Shown here: piece after piece, positions 23,656 to 39,382 of the stretch | How positions within the stretch are numbered: position 1 is the first letter of the stretch | Layout of the letters: each line of letters opens with the position of its first letter | Assembly: GCA_018296165.2 (NCBI GenBank) | Contig: JACKQL020000001.1 | Span: forward strand, 1,736,001 to 1,800,000 | From: Termitomyces sp. T153 | Taxonomy: Eukaryota; Basidiomycota; Agaricomycetes; Agaricales; Lyophyllaceae | Direction: 5' to 3' | Length of the DNA stretch: 64,000 nucleotides | Translations under genes and position numbers: made by a program | The notes under the pieces: generated by a model | The model's database searches: none | What the model was told of the DNA's origin: nothing | The model's input: only the letters and a program-made list of their open reading frames with translations

Positions 23656-26600
23656 CTAGGGATACATGGTGTTTGACGGGAAAACGACACCGTCTGAGCG
23701 GATAAGAATGATTGGGCGGCGCTTGGGTGATTGTGTCTCTGGAGGCAGGCACCCCAAAACCTCTGTGCAGCGCACTTCCGAGAACGGCGAGGGTTCAGAA
23801 CCGAAGAAAACGCTGACAGGATCGGTCTTGGAGAAATTCTCGCCGTAGACTGTGAGCATTTTCGACGCGTGAGGGTTGGGTTTGGACAGAACCGCTCGTG
23901 AAGATACACAGTTGGATTTCGGTACTTCTGCTGCGCGATCAGGTGGAAGATATTTCACAACCCCAGGGAACGGTGTCACAGGCTTTGACGGAATGGGGAA
24001 CGAGGACGTCTGAGATACGTGCTGATTGTCAAAGAGGACAGGAGGGACATAGAAATTATACCGGATCTGGTCTATATAACATATATTTGAGGAACAATTC
24101 AAAATGACCAGACTTTGGCTTACCGGTCCCTACTATGGTCCAGACACTAGTTTCACCGATGTCGACTTCCCACAAAGCACCTGAGACAGCTCCTCCATCA
24201 CTGGTGGAACCACGTCGACTAGACACCGAACCAGCAGAACTCGGTCGCCGACGATTTTTGGGGACAGTTTTTGACATTCCACCTGCGCTAGAAGACGACC
24301 TTTTCGGTGGCTTCTTGACGCGGCCACCGTCATTGGAAGCAAACTCTGACGTCGACGGGGACGCGGGTGCACTGCCCGGATTTGGCCCAAAGTAATCACT
24401 ACCGGTAGACGACGCGTTCGAAGCAATCGGAGAACCCGGGAGCGTTGGCGAATTAGTCTCAGCGTTCGGCGAGGTGTGCTTCCATTGTCGGCCGTCAATA
24501 GGACGATAAGTATTGACCTTTTCTCCCATGCATGACAAGAATGCGCCTGTCAGACCCGGAGTGCCAGCCTCGGGTGTACCCTTGTTATTATCATAGACCT
24601 CGAAAGCGATTTTGTGCAATTGTGAAACGGGATCACCACATACTTCACCCGGGGAACAATAATGATCGGCAACACCCTTGGCGCCTTCTTGCAGACCGCC
24701 ACCAACAACAGTAGTTTGATGATCAACTTTACGGATGATCAAAACAGGGCTGACGACGCCAGAGGTCAAACATTGAAGCACTACCGTTTGGTTGTAGTAT
24801 ATCGGTATTTGGGATCCATTGTTGGAGAAAGGTATCGCATTTGGTGGAGGGGAAGGATATTCGGGTTGGGGTGGCGGCGGCGGCGGTGCGTCTATTCCCC
24901 CAGCTGGCTTATTCACGTCAACAATATACATGACGAATGGATCTATAAAGAAACGAGGTCAGAAGACATAATAGACTAAAAAAGAAAGTGGAATCATTTA
25001 CCCCAACTGGCAGTCCGGGCAATGAAAGATGGCGTCGTTGATCGAGATCGTTGGTCAAGACCCATGAGCGGAGCGCCGTCGGATCCTTTGAAAGAAGAAC
25101 CCGATCCAGACACACACAAATATTTTGTGGATACTGTTTGTGATCTGAGACGATGGAACAGCGAGATGGTGGATCCATGATTAATGCAGACTTGGGGACG
25201 ATTGCTGAAAAACCTGAATGCAGGCAAAACCAAAAATAGCACTTACGCTCAAGGTTTTTGGCACTCTGCCGTTTCTTGCTAGGCTTGCTAATGACCTTGA
25301 TAGGGCGACTGGGGAAGACGCCAATAACGCGTTCGGGTTCATCGTCTGACGAGGGCGCCGTGATCTTGACCAGAGCTTCGACTTTTTTCTTCTTTTCGTC
25401 GACGTCGGAGATGAAGAGCTGCTTGCCTACACAACGGCCAATATAAGTGGTACCTGTTGGGGGGTCGCTCACGTCGAACGATTTGCCAGACGACCCGGTC
25501 CACTCGATAGAACCCTCTTGCGGAGCAGGTTCCCCCGAGATTGAAATGACAACACGAGGAGGGCACAGCTTGGGATCTTCGCCCCGCCGCACGACGTCAG
25601 CCCACCAAGAATTACCGATCATGATCGCAGTTGGGGGTGGGCAAAGGAATCTGGATATGAAATTAGATAGGATTTCTAATGAAATACAGAACATACCGTT
25701 TTTCAGTGCCGTACGATTTTTGGGCAACTTTGCTCGACATGACGATGACGGTGCGTTCACCGAACGCGAGTCGATTGGGAGTACGAACGTATTGCTCGAG
25801 ATATGGTCTGGAATAGCACGATGAATGAGATGCATCTCTGAAGTGCAAGTGGCGTACCGAATAAAAGTATGGAGATCGTTAGAAGTCCCCATAATGGACT
25901 GACCATGGAGCTTCATACGAGCCAGGGTCTCATCAACGGTGGGCATGCGAGACATGTCTTGATGAGAAGAACCTATGTAATCCACGTACGGGGAGACGGG
26001 GCCATCACGGTAGGAGCTTGTAACATGGGGAGGGATGCCAGAAACATGAGATGGAACGATAGGTGACGGGCCAGGGTGGCTAAAACGGTTTTCTGGAGGG
26101 AAGCGACCTTGAAAGTGCTGGATAGCAGAGGGAGAAAAGGGCGGATTGCTACTTATGTTGCCCATGGCAAAGTCGTCGATCATGTCATTCTGGTAACTGG
26201 AGAGACGTCTGTCAGAGCTGTCAGAGAACGAAGGAGAGAGAAATTCTTTGGGAGGGGGTGGAAAGGGATGGATGCCGCCCACAGGATCGCTGGGGGTGAG
26301 TGGAGAGACCTTTCCGCTGCCGTAGGACGAGGGCAGGCTGTTGATCACGTCGTAGGAGGCAGAGCCAGTGAATGAAGGGGCGGAATCATTGAAAGACGAG
26401 TGAGAATAGAGGCTGTGAGAGGAGTCAGGACGAGAGAAGGGAAAAAAGACGCGTTTGTGCGGTACCGGGGGTTGAAGGAGGAGCTGGCTGGGAAAATATC
26501 ATAGGCCGGGGAGTCAGAGTCGTTGTGTTCGTTGAAGGGGGGGTTGGGGGAGTCGATGGCAAAGGGCTGGTCGAGGTCAGGGCTGTGGTAGAGGGCAGAG

Positions 26601-26764
26601 CCAGACGAGGCAAAGTCGAGGGACATCTTGCGCCTGGCAGGAGGATTGAGGAGGTCGGCGAGATCCCAGCGGTTGAGGTCAGAGTTCCCGCCAACTCGAG
26701 GCGCGCTCGATGCGCCGTGACCTCCGTGACTCGCGTGACTGCTGCTCGCGTTGTCAACGTTCAT
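23656..26764 (-). CDS. CSL (CBF1/RBP-J, Su(H), LAG-1) family transcription factor
   Basis: Fungal homologue of the Notch-pathway DNA-binding protein; fission yeast has two (Cbf11, Cbf12) acting on cell adhesion, cycle and lipid genes. It starts MNVDNASSSHASHGGHGASS at 26764 (upstream frame extension has no ATG). A long disordered N-terminus is followed by the Rel-homology-like N-terminal domain with the hallmark RTPNRLAFGERTVIVMSSKV, AQKSYGTEKR joined by an intron to FLCPPPTAIMIG. The beta-trefoil domain holds GTTYIGRCVGKQLFISDVDE, VCINHGSTISLFHRLRSQTV and YLCVSGSGSSFKG; the C-terminal IPT-like domain has KMLTVYGENFSKTDPVSVFF and ends FPSNTMYP. Insertions in the trefoil and the long N-terminus resemble the Cbf12 class. 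Intron at about 26408-26462 joins NPR to LYSHSSFNDSAPS. Good confidence for family, moderate for boundaries. Confidence 0.88.
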
Positions 26765-27154
26765 TTCTGATCTCCGTCCTTCAGACCCTCTCGTTTTATA
26801 CTCTCTTCTCAGAAGCCGATTCCGGCTATGATGCTCTCTTTCAATCAACGTCTCATTTCCTGATCATATCCTTTCTCGCCTCTGACCAGACCGCTCCGAA
26901 AACAGCCCACTCACCGCCCGATTGGTTCTCCCAACAATCCTCATGCTCTTTTTCTTGCCGTTCGGCCGACCAGATCCATCTCTAGATCTCAATTCATTTC
27001 GTTTACCTCGATCTATCAACTCTTCGGCAGTTTCCGCGTCTTCTGTTATTTTCCATCCATCTTACGGAGTCATCTACTTTTGTGCCTGACTCTCCACCTG
27101 CGATAGGCATCTGTTTCTATATGTCGTGTCTAGAATCCAGAATATCGCGCCATG
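26765..27154. other. CSL 5' leader and promoter
   Basis: Upstream of the CSL gene. Viewed on the plus strand it is strongly pyrimidine-rich, so the transcribed leader would be purine-rich. No coding potential that I trust. Confidence 0.4.
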
Positions 27155-27578
27155 CTAATCCATCACAAGTTCTATTTTCTTTTCTCTGTTCCTGACCGTG
27201 TTCCCCTCGATTTCTTTGCCCCAGCTTAATTGCCTCGATTTCAGGTCATCATGTCCGTCCCTGATTTCTAATACATATTCTCTAACAGACGCGGAACCTT
27301 CTTCGTTTTCGTTTCGACGATCATTGCGTCTGGCGCCAAACCAGTCGGCAATTTCCACGAGCAAATACACAGCTACACATGTAAAGAACATATCGCAATC
27401 AGATTAATCGCGAGGGACTATGTCATTGTCAGCATCCAATAACTATTCGAGAACCTTTCAGAATCTGCACGTGGTCAACCCAGGAACTGGCCAGCATCAC
27501 GGAAGCAATAAGAACCAAGGTGGAGCAGAAAGCTGAGCACAAGACACACCTCAAAAGCGATAGAAAAAATGTGATCAT
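27155..27578 (-). CDS. Possible small membrane protein, hypothetical
   Basis: Speculative two-exon gene. From the ATG at 27578 the first exon reads MITFFLSLLRCVLCSAFCST and LVLIASVMLASSWVDHVQIL, one or two membrane segments. An intron with donor GTTCTC and acceptor GTGTAG would join it in phase to AVYLLVEIADWFGARRNDRR, followed by a charged tail ending KKIELVMD with TAG at 27155-27157. The split of hydrophobic head and acidic/basic tail looks protein-like, but I know no homologue and the donor is weak. Confidence 0.3.
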
Positions 27579-29258
27579 TCGAGCATGGGACGCGATTCTT
27601 CCATGATAACGCAGACGCACCGGGTAAAAAAAACAACATGATACAGCCTAGACGTCGGCAGCCGGAACTACAGACGCTGTATGGTATAAGTCATCGAAGA
27701 ATAACAATGGCTGGCTGTACGTGTTATTAAGCAAAAGGAGAAATAACAATCAGAAGTATTCGCGGGTACCTTGATAGTAACAAATGGAAACAATGAGCCG
27801 CTACATAACTCTGTTTAAGTCTGGTGAAAGTGGCCCGTGCCGGCCGCGGTATGTAAAGTAAAGTCTCAACCTCCGATCATCGAGGCCCGTACATAAATCA
27901 CAGGGGTGATTATACGAGTCTTTCAAAAGTCAGATAAAAAGCATCAGATTATAAGCGGGTGCATATGAATCGGAATCGAGCTCTTTTTCACCTCGAGTCC
28001 GATTGGTCAGAAGCCTCTAGACGATGAACGTTTGTTAATAAAAGATAGTCCGAATCGGAACTGTTGAAGATTGTACAACAGAGAACTCAGCATCCTGTAG
28101 TTACATACAATATTTGAATAACCGGTCCGTTTTAAATCCTGCCACCGGTTCCACAGTCCATTTTCTATGACTATTGTTGTGGAATGACATCCATAATGAT
28201 CGCTGCCAGTGGAAGGTTACGTCTCCCAAATATGGTAATTTTTGGCGCACTTGCGGCGCATCCTTGGAGCAGGAAAATTACCCGCTGTCCAATGGTGATG
28301 TAAAGATCTCATCGAAGATTCAAAGATTGTTCCCTGCTGGTTTTTTCGTCTTTTCGTCTGGTATCCCTATCTCGCGATTTGAGAACAGTGAAGGAGGAGA
28401 CCCCCGCATATGCGGGGAGCGTGGAAATACATGGCTGGCTTTCTTTAGACGCACCACGCAAGTACAATAGAGGATTTGACTTTTTTTTTGTGGAAAAACG
28501 AGTGATACTTGCTCATCCCGATAGATAGGTAAGCATGTCTGAGGTCCTAAAATAATGCTTATGACTACCATGAGACTAGCTCGACGAATGACATCTGCAG
28601 GAAGAGGATTAGGTCTATCGTGGCGCATCATTATTGATGCGACCATAGCCACTTAGCGTAGCGTAGGTAGATATCTGAATAGTAACATAGTAACAAACCT
28701 TTAGACATAATAGTGGGGCTACCGACTTGTGCGACCGCCATTTCTTCATCATTGGATATTGGATTCGAAAAAGGACCGAGTAAGTGCATAGGATGTGAGC
28801 AGTGCCATAACTTGTTCGAGGCATGTTCGAGATTTAACTCTCAAGCTTCTCTGACGTGACAGATAATCCGACAATGGGTACTTGTCCTGATTGAGTATAG
28901 GCGCGTGAAATGAGATCAATCAATTGATTTAGTAGACAAACAACTTTCTTCTACACCGTCGAAAGAGGACGCATAGCGAAGCAGTCAAGGACAATGGAAG
29001 GACAACGGCAAAATCGAGTTGAAACGGATGGGGGTTGACGTTGGAACGTTGATGTCAGATGAACAATCGAAGTCTCACGTGGCGGCGAGACGACGGAGCT
29101 CGGTGTGGCAAGTGGACTGACTTTGCTCACTGACTTTGCTCACTGCCGACTCTGACGCTCAAGCTTCTGTCGACGTACAGTCGTTCTCTGGCATTGTCGC
29201 CGTCAACCAGCTCGACTTACACCTGGAGTAAATCTTCCTTCACTAGCAGGCAGGCATC
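27579..29258. other. Gene-poor interval with small palindrome and tandem repeat
   Basis: About 1.7 kb with no coding stretch I can support; the open frames are short, lack splice logic and show no recognisable motifs. It holds a perfect 16-bp palindrome at 28402-28417 and a 13-bp tandem duplication at 29116-29141, close to the next gene's start. I see no transposase, long terminal repeat or tRNA. Confidence 0.5.
29116..29144. repeat. 13-bp tandem duplication
   Basis: ACTGACTTTGCTC occurs at 29116-29128 and again at 29129-29141, followed by ACT. It sits 115-145 bp before the start of the next gene, so it lies in its promoter or leader. Confidence 0.7.
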
Positions 29259-30979
29259 ATGTCGGGCGCCTACCGCCTAGAGGCTCCTCGTCCTCGGCCA
29301 CCACCCCCTTCCCCCCTTCATTTTACAAGCCCCTCTTTTACATCATCGTCCGTGCTTAATGCACAGGGCTTACAGACCCTGCTTTACGACCTTCCTTCAA
29401 CAGGTTCGATGACACCCCCAACCAGTCCGCAGTCAAAATATCGCCTCATTTCCCCCGCTTCCCCCACATCCCCCTCTCGGACCAAGCGTGGGGCACCTAC
29501 CCCGCCTCCTAGCGGTCGGAACCGGTCCTCAACTCCGTCAGCAGTAGCCCCCGGCGAGCTTGAAACATTCGCCGTTCATTGTCGCGCATGGTATGTAGAC
29601 TTCACCCCTACCACATTGTATCTTATATTGATCTGTAATATGTGACTGTGCATAGGTACTTCAACCAAGACGAGGAATCTGGCCGCAAAATGACTCAGAC
29701 AATGAACACACTACCGGCATCACAACGAGCTCCGTTCTCTCGCTTACAGGCGTCTATACGGGCAGATTATCATTGCTCGGTCAATGCAAGGAAGAATGCG
29801 GAGTTTCAAGCCCATATCACATCTATGCAACCGGGCGGTTCATTGAGTGCACATTCAAGAACGGATCCCCAAGGGACGCTGGCGAAGAAAGGTGTGTGTG
29901 ACCGCAAATTACTCCTGGGCATGAACGTCTCAATACCAGTCACTAGAACGATACGAACGTGTGCAGCGGTTTATTTCAGGGTGGTGTACCATGGGCATGC
30001 CCGGGACGCAACCCTTTTTCGAGGCGTAAGTTCTCAGAAGAAGTCTAATATCGCGTAATCCGACGATTCACAATTCCTTTTTCATAGTCTATGGGCTGTA
30101 ATGCGCTTACAAGCGATCCCTGAGAACCTCGGAGGTGCAGGTGGATTTCGCATCGAGTGGGAATTCGATGATGCTGTATTCAAAGAGGCTGCGTAAGTCT
30201 TAGCCATCCTTACTAAGCTGACTTGAATGTCAAATAACCTACCCGACAGAGGTCGAGAATTCATGCTCGAAGCAATCGACGTGCTCAAAGGGGTCAGTAA
30301 ATGTTAACAGTATTACTTGAACGGCTGTCAATGCCCAACCAATCCCTAGGTTTTAGCTTTCGAGGAAGGTTCTTCGCTAAAGAGTAGCTCGACCAGCATT
30401 GGATCGTGCCCTGATTCAGTAGTTGTTCACTCACGCTTGCATCCACTGCCTTCTGATCGAAAACATATGAAGATTGGTTCAATTAGTTCCACCGTTCAAC
30501 CAAAACGTGCGCGGGCACCCAGCGATCCATTCTTAGACACTCCAGCTCTTTCCCGTTCTGCCGCGCCTTCCTCTCATTCTTCGGCCGGCATCACCAGTGC
30601 TCTCCTCGATGGCTCAACGCCTGACGCGGACGAGTCTAGCTACGAAGATCCTGTGACTCCCGTCTCCAAGAGTCATGATTTTTCTGGAGGTGACGAAGAC
30701 TACTTACGCATATGGACTTCTCCCGATCTAACGAATCCTGAATTCTTGGAGCTTCTCAATCTCTTCCCCTCTTTTGTGTCGCGGCGGCCTTTGCCGCGCT
30801 TTGCACGACCCAATCCTCGGCCTCCTGATATCGAGGAGGGCGAAGATGAAGATGGCGAAGGTAAACGGGTACAATTTGGAACAGGTTCTTTGTGGATTAG
30901 CTCCAAGCCACGTAGTGATGGCTGGGAAGGAAGTTGGTGGACTCGATTTCTCCTCTGGTGGAGGAGGACGTTCTGTTAG
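29259..30979 (+). CDS. Conserved-looking protein of unknown function
   Basis: Not recognised. It starts MSGAYRLEAPRPRPPPPSPL with a proline/serine-rich N-terminus of about 90 residues, then becomes globular: LETFAVHCRAW|YFNQDEESGRKMTQTM (intron about 29590-29655), APFSRLQASIRADYHCSVNA, KKERYERVQRFISGWCTMG (intron about 29891-29949), and MRLQAIPENLGGAGGFRIEW. Another intron joins AAGREFMLEAIDVLKGVLAF. The rest is Ser/Thr-rich with acidic patches (EEGEDEDGEGK) and ends in a tryptophan-rich tail, SWWTRFLLWWRRTFC, before TAG at 30977-30979. All exon joins keep phase, and the globular core looks conserved rather than random. No signal peptide. The Trp/Arg tail could associate with membranes; that is inference. 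Confidence 0.7.
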
Positions 30980-32657
30980 GCAGCGTCCCAGGTATTATCT
31001 ATTCGTTCTCAGCACGCAAAATGTTTGTACTCATCTACATATCACGATTGGACTCTATTTTTCTTTGATTTTTTACAACAGACTTTTACCACTACATCCT
31101 GCATCCATCTATCACCGATTTTTCGAAATTCCGAGTAGTACATATGTCGGACCACTGTCGAACTATCTGCTATATCTGTCAGCTTGACAAGACTACGCTC
31201 GCGATGAAATGAGTTATGGCTCTTGGACTAAAGTAGTCTGAATCGGTTGATGCCGATTACGGGACGCCGCTCCATCCGTGGTACAAGACATCTGCCAAGC
31301 CAACGATTCGGTATTCCTACTCCATGGATTCACGGATTCCCGCTTCGGCGGTCCTGGCTGATGCATCGTCCTTTCCAATCATAGAGCTACTTCGATGGAT
31401 CTTGTCTTGTGATTGAGTCAATATGTACAACATCAACGCTTGGAGCTTGGCTTTCGCTTATTTCTGACTCTTTCTTCAACTCCATGATATATCTCTCACA
31501 CGGTCAACCCAGCATAGATGTTACTGCAGCATATGTACTCCATCTGAAAAGTGCAGGGCTGTGTCAAGTATCTTTCTGTCGGATCTGTCCGCGCGATTCT
31601 TTGTTTCTAGCGTTCTATCGTGGCCCTGGATCTATAGATTCTTCGTCAAAAAGCTACTTTCATGACCCCACTAACTTCTACGTTATTTTTGCAATCGTTA
31701 TTTTTTGCAATTGACTTGTGTATTTGAGTATTCACATGTCGACACCCACGGTTGACTGTGCTTGATAAGCAATCGCATCCAGGTGGCGCTCGGGTTGCAC
31801 AGTAATGCAGAAGTTTTCTTGCCCCAACAAGCTCTCTCGATGGCTTGAATACAGTCGGATGCATTCCGATATCCCCGATCTTCATGAACCTATTACAATT
31901 TGTCATCTTCATCTCCCTCGAGTCTCCTTCGCTGATCATCAAAGAACTCAGGAAGAGGCAATGTATGAACCCACGGGGGTTGAAACTCAACGCGGTGAAA
32001 CGCTGCAGATAAAGCGGTTAGTACCGTATGACCTCCATGGATTGTACGTTGATCCCTCTGAGATCTACATGTGCGTTACAGATTCCATACTGAAATGGAC
32101 AGCATACTAATAGCGCGTTCGCGACATTGTCGATGTTCTGATATGGACGTCACAAATGTCTCTTCGCAAGTTGCCTGCGCCAAATTATAGGATGTCTCTC
32201 TTCTAGAGAAAGCAGCTTTCACATGCAAGGAGGTCAGATGAGAAGGGATGCCGAAGCAACAGTTGTATCCAATGAGCTTTTGTGAACGATTACAAATATC
32301 CCGAGATTGTTCTTTCCCTCCTGCCAACGAAAAATATATACATAAGACCCGCTCGATACTCTTGAGTCTATCTGTGGAACCACCACCGACGTCAGAGACT
32401 GAGATTTCAAGCAAATATTTAGCTACAACACGCACCCAATAAGAGCGTATCAAACGTGAGGCCTTCGGAATTAGGTGTTTGTATTGCCGCAAACCTCAGT
32501 AGCGCCTGCGTTATCTTGACATCGCGCAGTGGCCAAGCAGAAAAAGTCATGAGATCAAGAAATCAGGCGCAACATGTCAGTGTCTTGGCGGAAGATAAGA
32601 ATCGACAGAACCACCAAGTGCTCTATTTTCTTCTTGCAATCTTCGAAAGAAATCTTG
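30980..32657. other. Gene-poor interval
   Basis: About 1.7 kb between an unknown gene and the GRF-protein gene (which reads away on the minus strand and ends at 32658). Open frames of 100-140 codons occur on both strands (for example 31805-32110 plus, 32076-32492 minus), but they overlap each other and show no motifs, introns or composition typical of the genes here. I support nothing in it. Confidence 0.45.
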
Positions 32658-33895
32658 TCAATGATACGTCATTGTAGAACTTTCACTAGTAGCGGCAAAC
32701 CTTTCAATTACTTCCATTAGTTCAGATATTCGTCTTGCCTTCGCGTTGTTGCTCTTCTCAGATGCCAGAAGTTTCCTTTCGAGCCGGGCCATCTGTCTAG
32801 ATATTTCGTCGAAACTACGAAATGTTGACGTCTCCGCGGATTGATCGGAAGAAGTAGCATCGAATGAAGTGAGCGCGGAAACATAGGGACTTGACTCTGA
32901 GGTGCTGTTAGACACCTGACTGGATTGGTCGAAGGGGTTGTTCTATGAGGGAAAATTGCTCGTGTAAGTGCCACTTGCAATAGGAGCAGATGTCAGTCTC
33001 ATACTTCATCGTCGTCACGCCGATTGGAATAAGATGGGCCGGCAATTGTCTCCTGAGAGCCTTTCTCTGAGGATACGGTGCCGACGTGGGCGCCAAGAAA
33101 GACGTCTTCAAGAATTCTCGGGGGGGTCACACGAACCCATAACTCTGAATCTTCGTCGTCAGATTCTTCCCTACTGACACTACTGGCGGGAAAACTTCCC
33201 AGTGTTCGGCTAGAAGATACCGAAGGCTGCGAAGAAATGATACGAGTAGGTGTTGGAGGTGAGGCGTGGGCAAGGGGATGGCTTGTCTTAGTTCCCGCGT
33301 TGGGACCCTTACTGGCGCTCAGGGCCAGTTGGATATCCTCGAGGCGCTTTTGTGGGGACCTCAGAGCAGATTTTTGGGTCCTGTCTTGAGGCCGAATACT
33401 AGGTGTTTTGAGAGCGTCCTCTATAAGCTTTCGTCTTCGCGTCGCCTCAGAACCCTGGGTGCTCGGTAGGCTGTTCGATAGGCTCCTTTTTCGCGACGGC
33501 GTGGTCGGCGGCCCAATCTGTGATGACGAGGGAGTATTAAGGAGATAATATGAGGGCTCGGAGGATGCTTGACGGTCTCGTCGTTTCTGGAACACTGGAT
33601 CGTCTGCCCAATCTAGTGGTTCCGAAGTTAATGATAGATATCTTAACGATTAGGGAACTGAGTCGTACACCAAAACCTGCAGCGATCTGGATCACTTAGA
33701 CCTTTACAACAACAATAATACTGCCTGTGTAGACTCGTCAATCTTAAAATCGTCAGACTATATATAGAAGCAGTGAGCAGACCTTCCAGGATTATTGAGA
33801 GATTTGCTGGTCATGAGAGACGCCTCTAGCCCATGAGCATAACATCGGACGACTCCCGAACTATCTACGGGTGATATATTGTGCACTTGAGACAT
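32658..33895 (-). CDS. GRF zinc-finger protein with C-terminal coiled coil
   Basis: The N-terminus is a GRF-type zinc finger, a module that binds single-stranded nucleic acid in DNA-repair and RNA proteins (for example APE2, TOP3A, NEIL3). It only appears after splicing: exon 1 (33783-33895) gives VRCYAHGLEASLMTSKSLNN and PG; exon 2 (33669-33724) gives QYYCCCKGLSDPDRCRFW; exon 3 (from 33612) gives YWADDPVFQKRRDR. Introns 33725-33782 and 33613-33668 are canonical. This reproduces the C..H..SK..NPGR.YY.C..C.FW.WADD pattern. A Ser/Pro-rich middle with basic patches (TPSRKRSLSN) follows, then an acidic DEDSELWVRVTPPRILEDVF motif. The last exon (32658-32942) ends in a coiled coil, ISRQMARLERKLLASEKSNN. 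About 350 residues. Role unknown; nuclear nucleic-acid binding is inferred from the finger. Confidence 0.8.
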
Positions 33896-34396
33896 GGTTT
33901 AACCGCAGTCAGCCTGGAAAGCTCGGTTTGTAAGTGAAGCCAAGAATGGATGGATCAAGCCTCAGCAAGATCAGGCACCACGCGTGATCTACATTGCCAC
34001 CGGATCGCCACAATTCGTCGCAACAAACCATAAGAGGATTTGGGCCGCGTCTCGACTTTTGAGATAATACGAAAATTCGACAAACACACTGGTATTGACC
34101 TAGTACCTACAACCTTTGAATTGCAAGGATATTGACATAACATCAGAATCATTTGGTTAAGTCCTTGGATCATCGTTGTCAAGGAAATCAAATCATGCAG
34201 AAGCCAAGTCGACCGGCATCTTAGTTACTCCGAGCTCAGAAACTGCTCAGAGTACCATCGCGTGTAAATTCTGCAGTTCAACGCTGTCCTCATGTTGTCG
34301 CAGAGAGAAAGTATGTTGTCAAGTTTCTTATTTATCATGTGACTGATTTGGACTAGCCTCATGTTTTTATTCTCGTCTACTTGACTACGGCTCAGA
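33896..34396. other. GRF protein - PAC4 divergent intergenic region
   Basis: 500 bp between divergent start codons. No convincing coding sequence; presumably the two promoters. Confidence 0.5.
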
Positions 34397-34968
34397 ATGA
34401 CACCTGAGACGAGTGGATCAATATCAGTCAGCACAAACTACTTGACACCTTCTGATCCATCTTTGCCCGCGCTTGCGTTGCAGGTGACGCAGCTTGTTGG
34501 CTCATACATGCTGTGGGTTGGTACCACAGAAGGTTCGCCTGAAGATGTAGACAAGGCCACGATGCAAGGTAACTTGTGCAAGGACTGGGCCTGCGCCATG
34601 CCTCCAAAAGTTGTACGTGTCACCTTGATCAAGGCACGGGGAAGAAACTGAGGTATACCGATTGGTAAAGGTTGGAGCAACAATCCCAGCCACCTCGTTA
34701 TTCCGATCGAGCGAGTCAGACATCGCTTTATCGATGGCACAACGTTTAGGTAAGACTTTCAGAGAAAGTGGCGATGTAGATTCCTTCCATTGAAGCGTCT
34801 ACAGCCAAACGGTTCACAAAACAGATATTTCTGTCAATTGATGTGCCATCGTCGTTTATGACGATCGGTCAAGGCCCGAAACTATTACTTGATGTAGAGA
34901 AGGGGATAGTCGCGACACTGCTGGAGATGGAGCAGTCGCATGCAGATAGCAGAAGCACGGATATATGA
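34397..34968 (+). CDS. Proteasome assembly chaperone 4 (PSMG4/POC4 type)
   Basis: Small chaperone that helps build the 20S proteasome alpha ring, normally with PAC3. From the ATG at 34397 the protein reads MTPETSGSISVSTNYLTPSD, then ALQVTQLVGSYMLWVGTTEG, and GNLCKDWACAMPPK, the most conserved stretch of the family. Intron 34610-34670 joins in phase to VGATIPATSLFRSSESDIAL and SMAQRLA; intron 34750-34804 joins to KRFTKQIFLSIDVPS, FMTIGQGPKLLLDVEKGIVA and an acidic end STDI with TGA at 34966-34968. About 145 residues, normal for the family. Yeast orthologues are very divergent, so I give no yeast symbol. Confidence 0.85.
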
Positions 34969-35174
34969 TACAGTTGTTGTATGTAGTAGATTGCGAGGGG
35001 CGGCTGAAACGATTTATTGTCCGACATTTTAAGAATCGATTACAGATTACATACAAACCCTGAGCCCGTTGCGGTGTCAACGACACATACTGCGGACCTT
35101 CTCACTATTGTTATCCCGTTGCTGGAGGAGATTGGGAGACCTGCAGCGTTGTTGCTGAGTCTTGAAGCTTGGAC

Positions 35175-39259
<4,085 letters not shown>

Positions 39260-39382
39260 ATGATGGTTTTTTTTTGTGTCTTGCGTCTGCTCTTGCTAAC
39301 CACCTGCGTCGCATTTTACATTGTATTATGTATATGGCTTGAAAAAACAACAAGTGAGCGAGCCTCGCGTGTTTACTGTACA

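Noticed and set aside
28174..28470. 98-codon frame, plus strand
   Set aside because: Random-looking composition, no homology, and no plausible promoter or introns.
31646..32492. Overlapping 100-138-codon frames on both strands
   Set aside because: They overlap each other in opposite directions and none shows a domain or splice structure.
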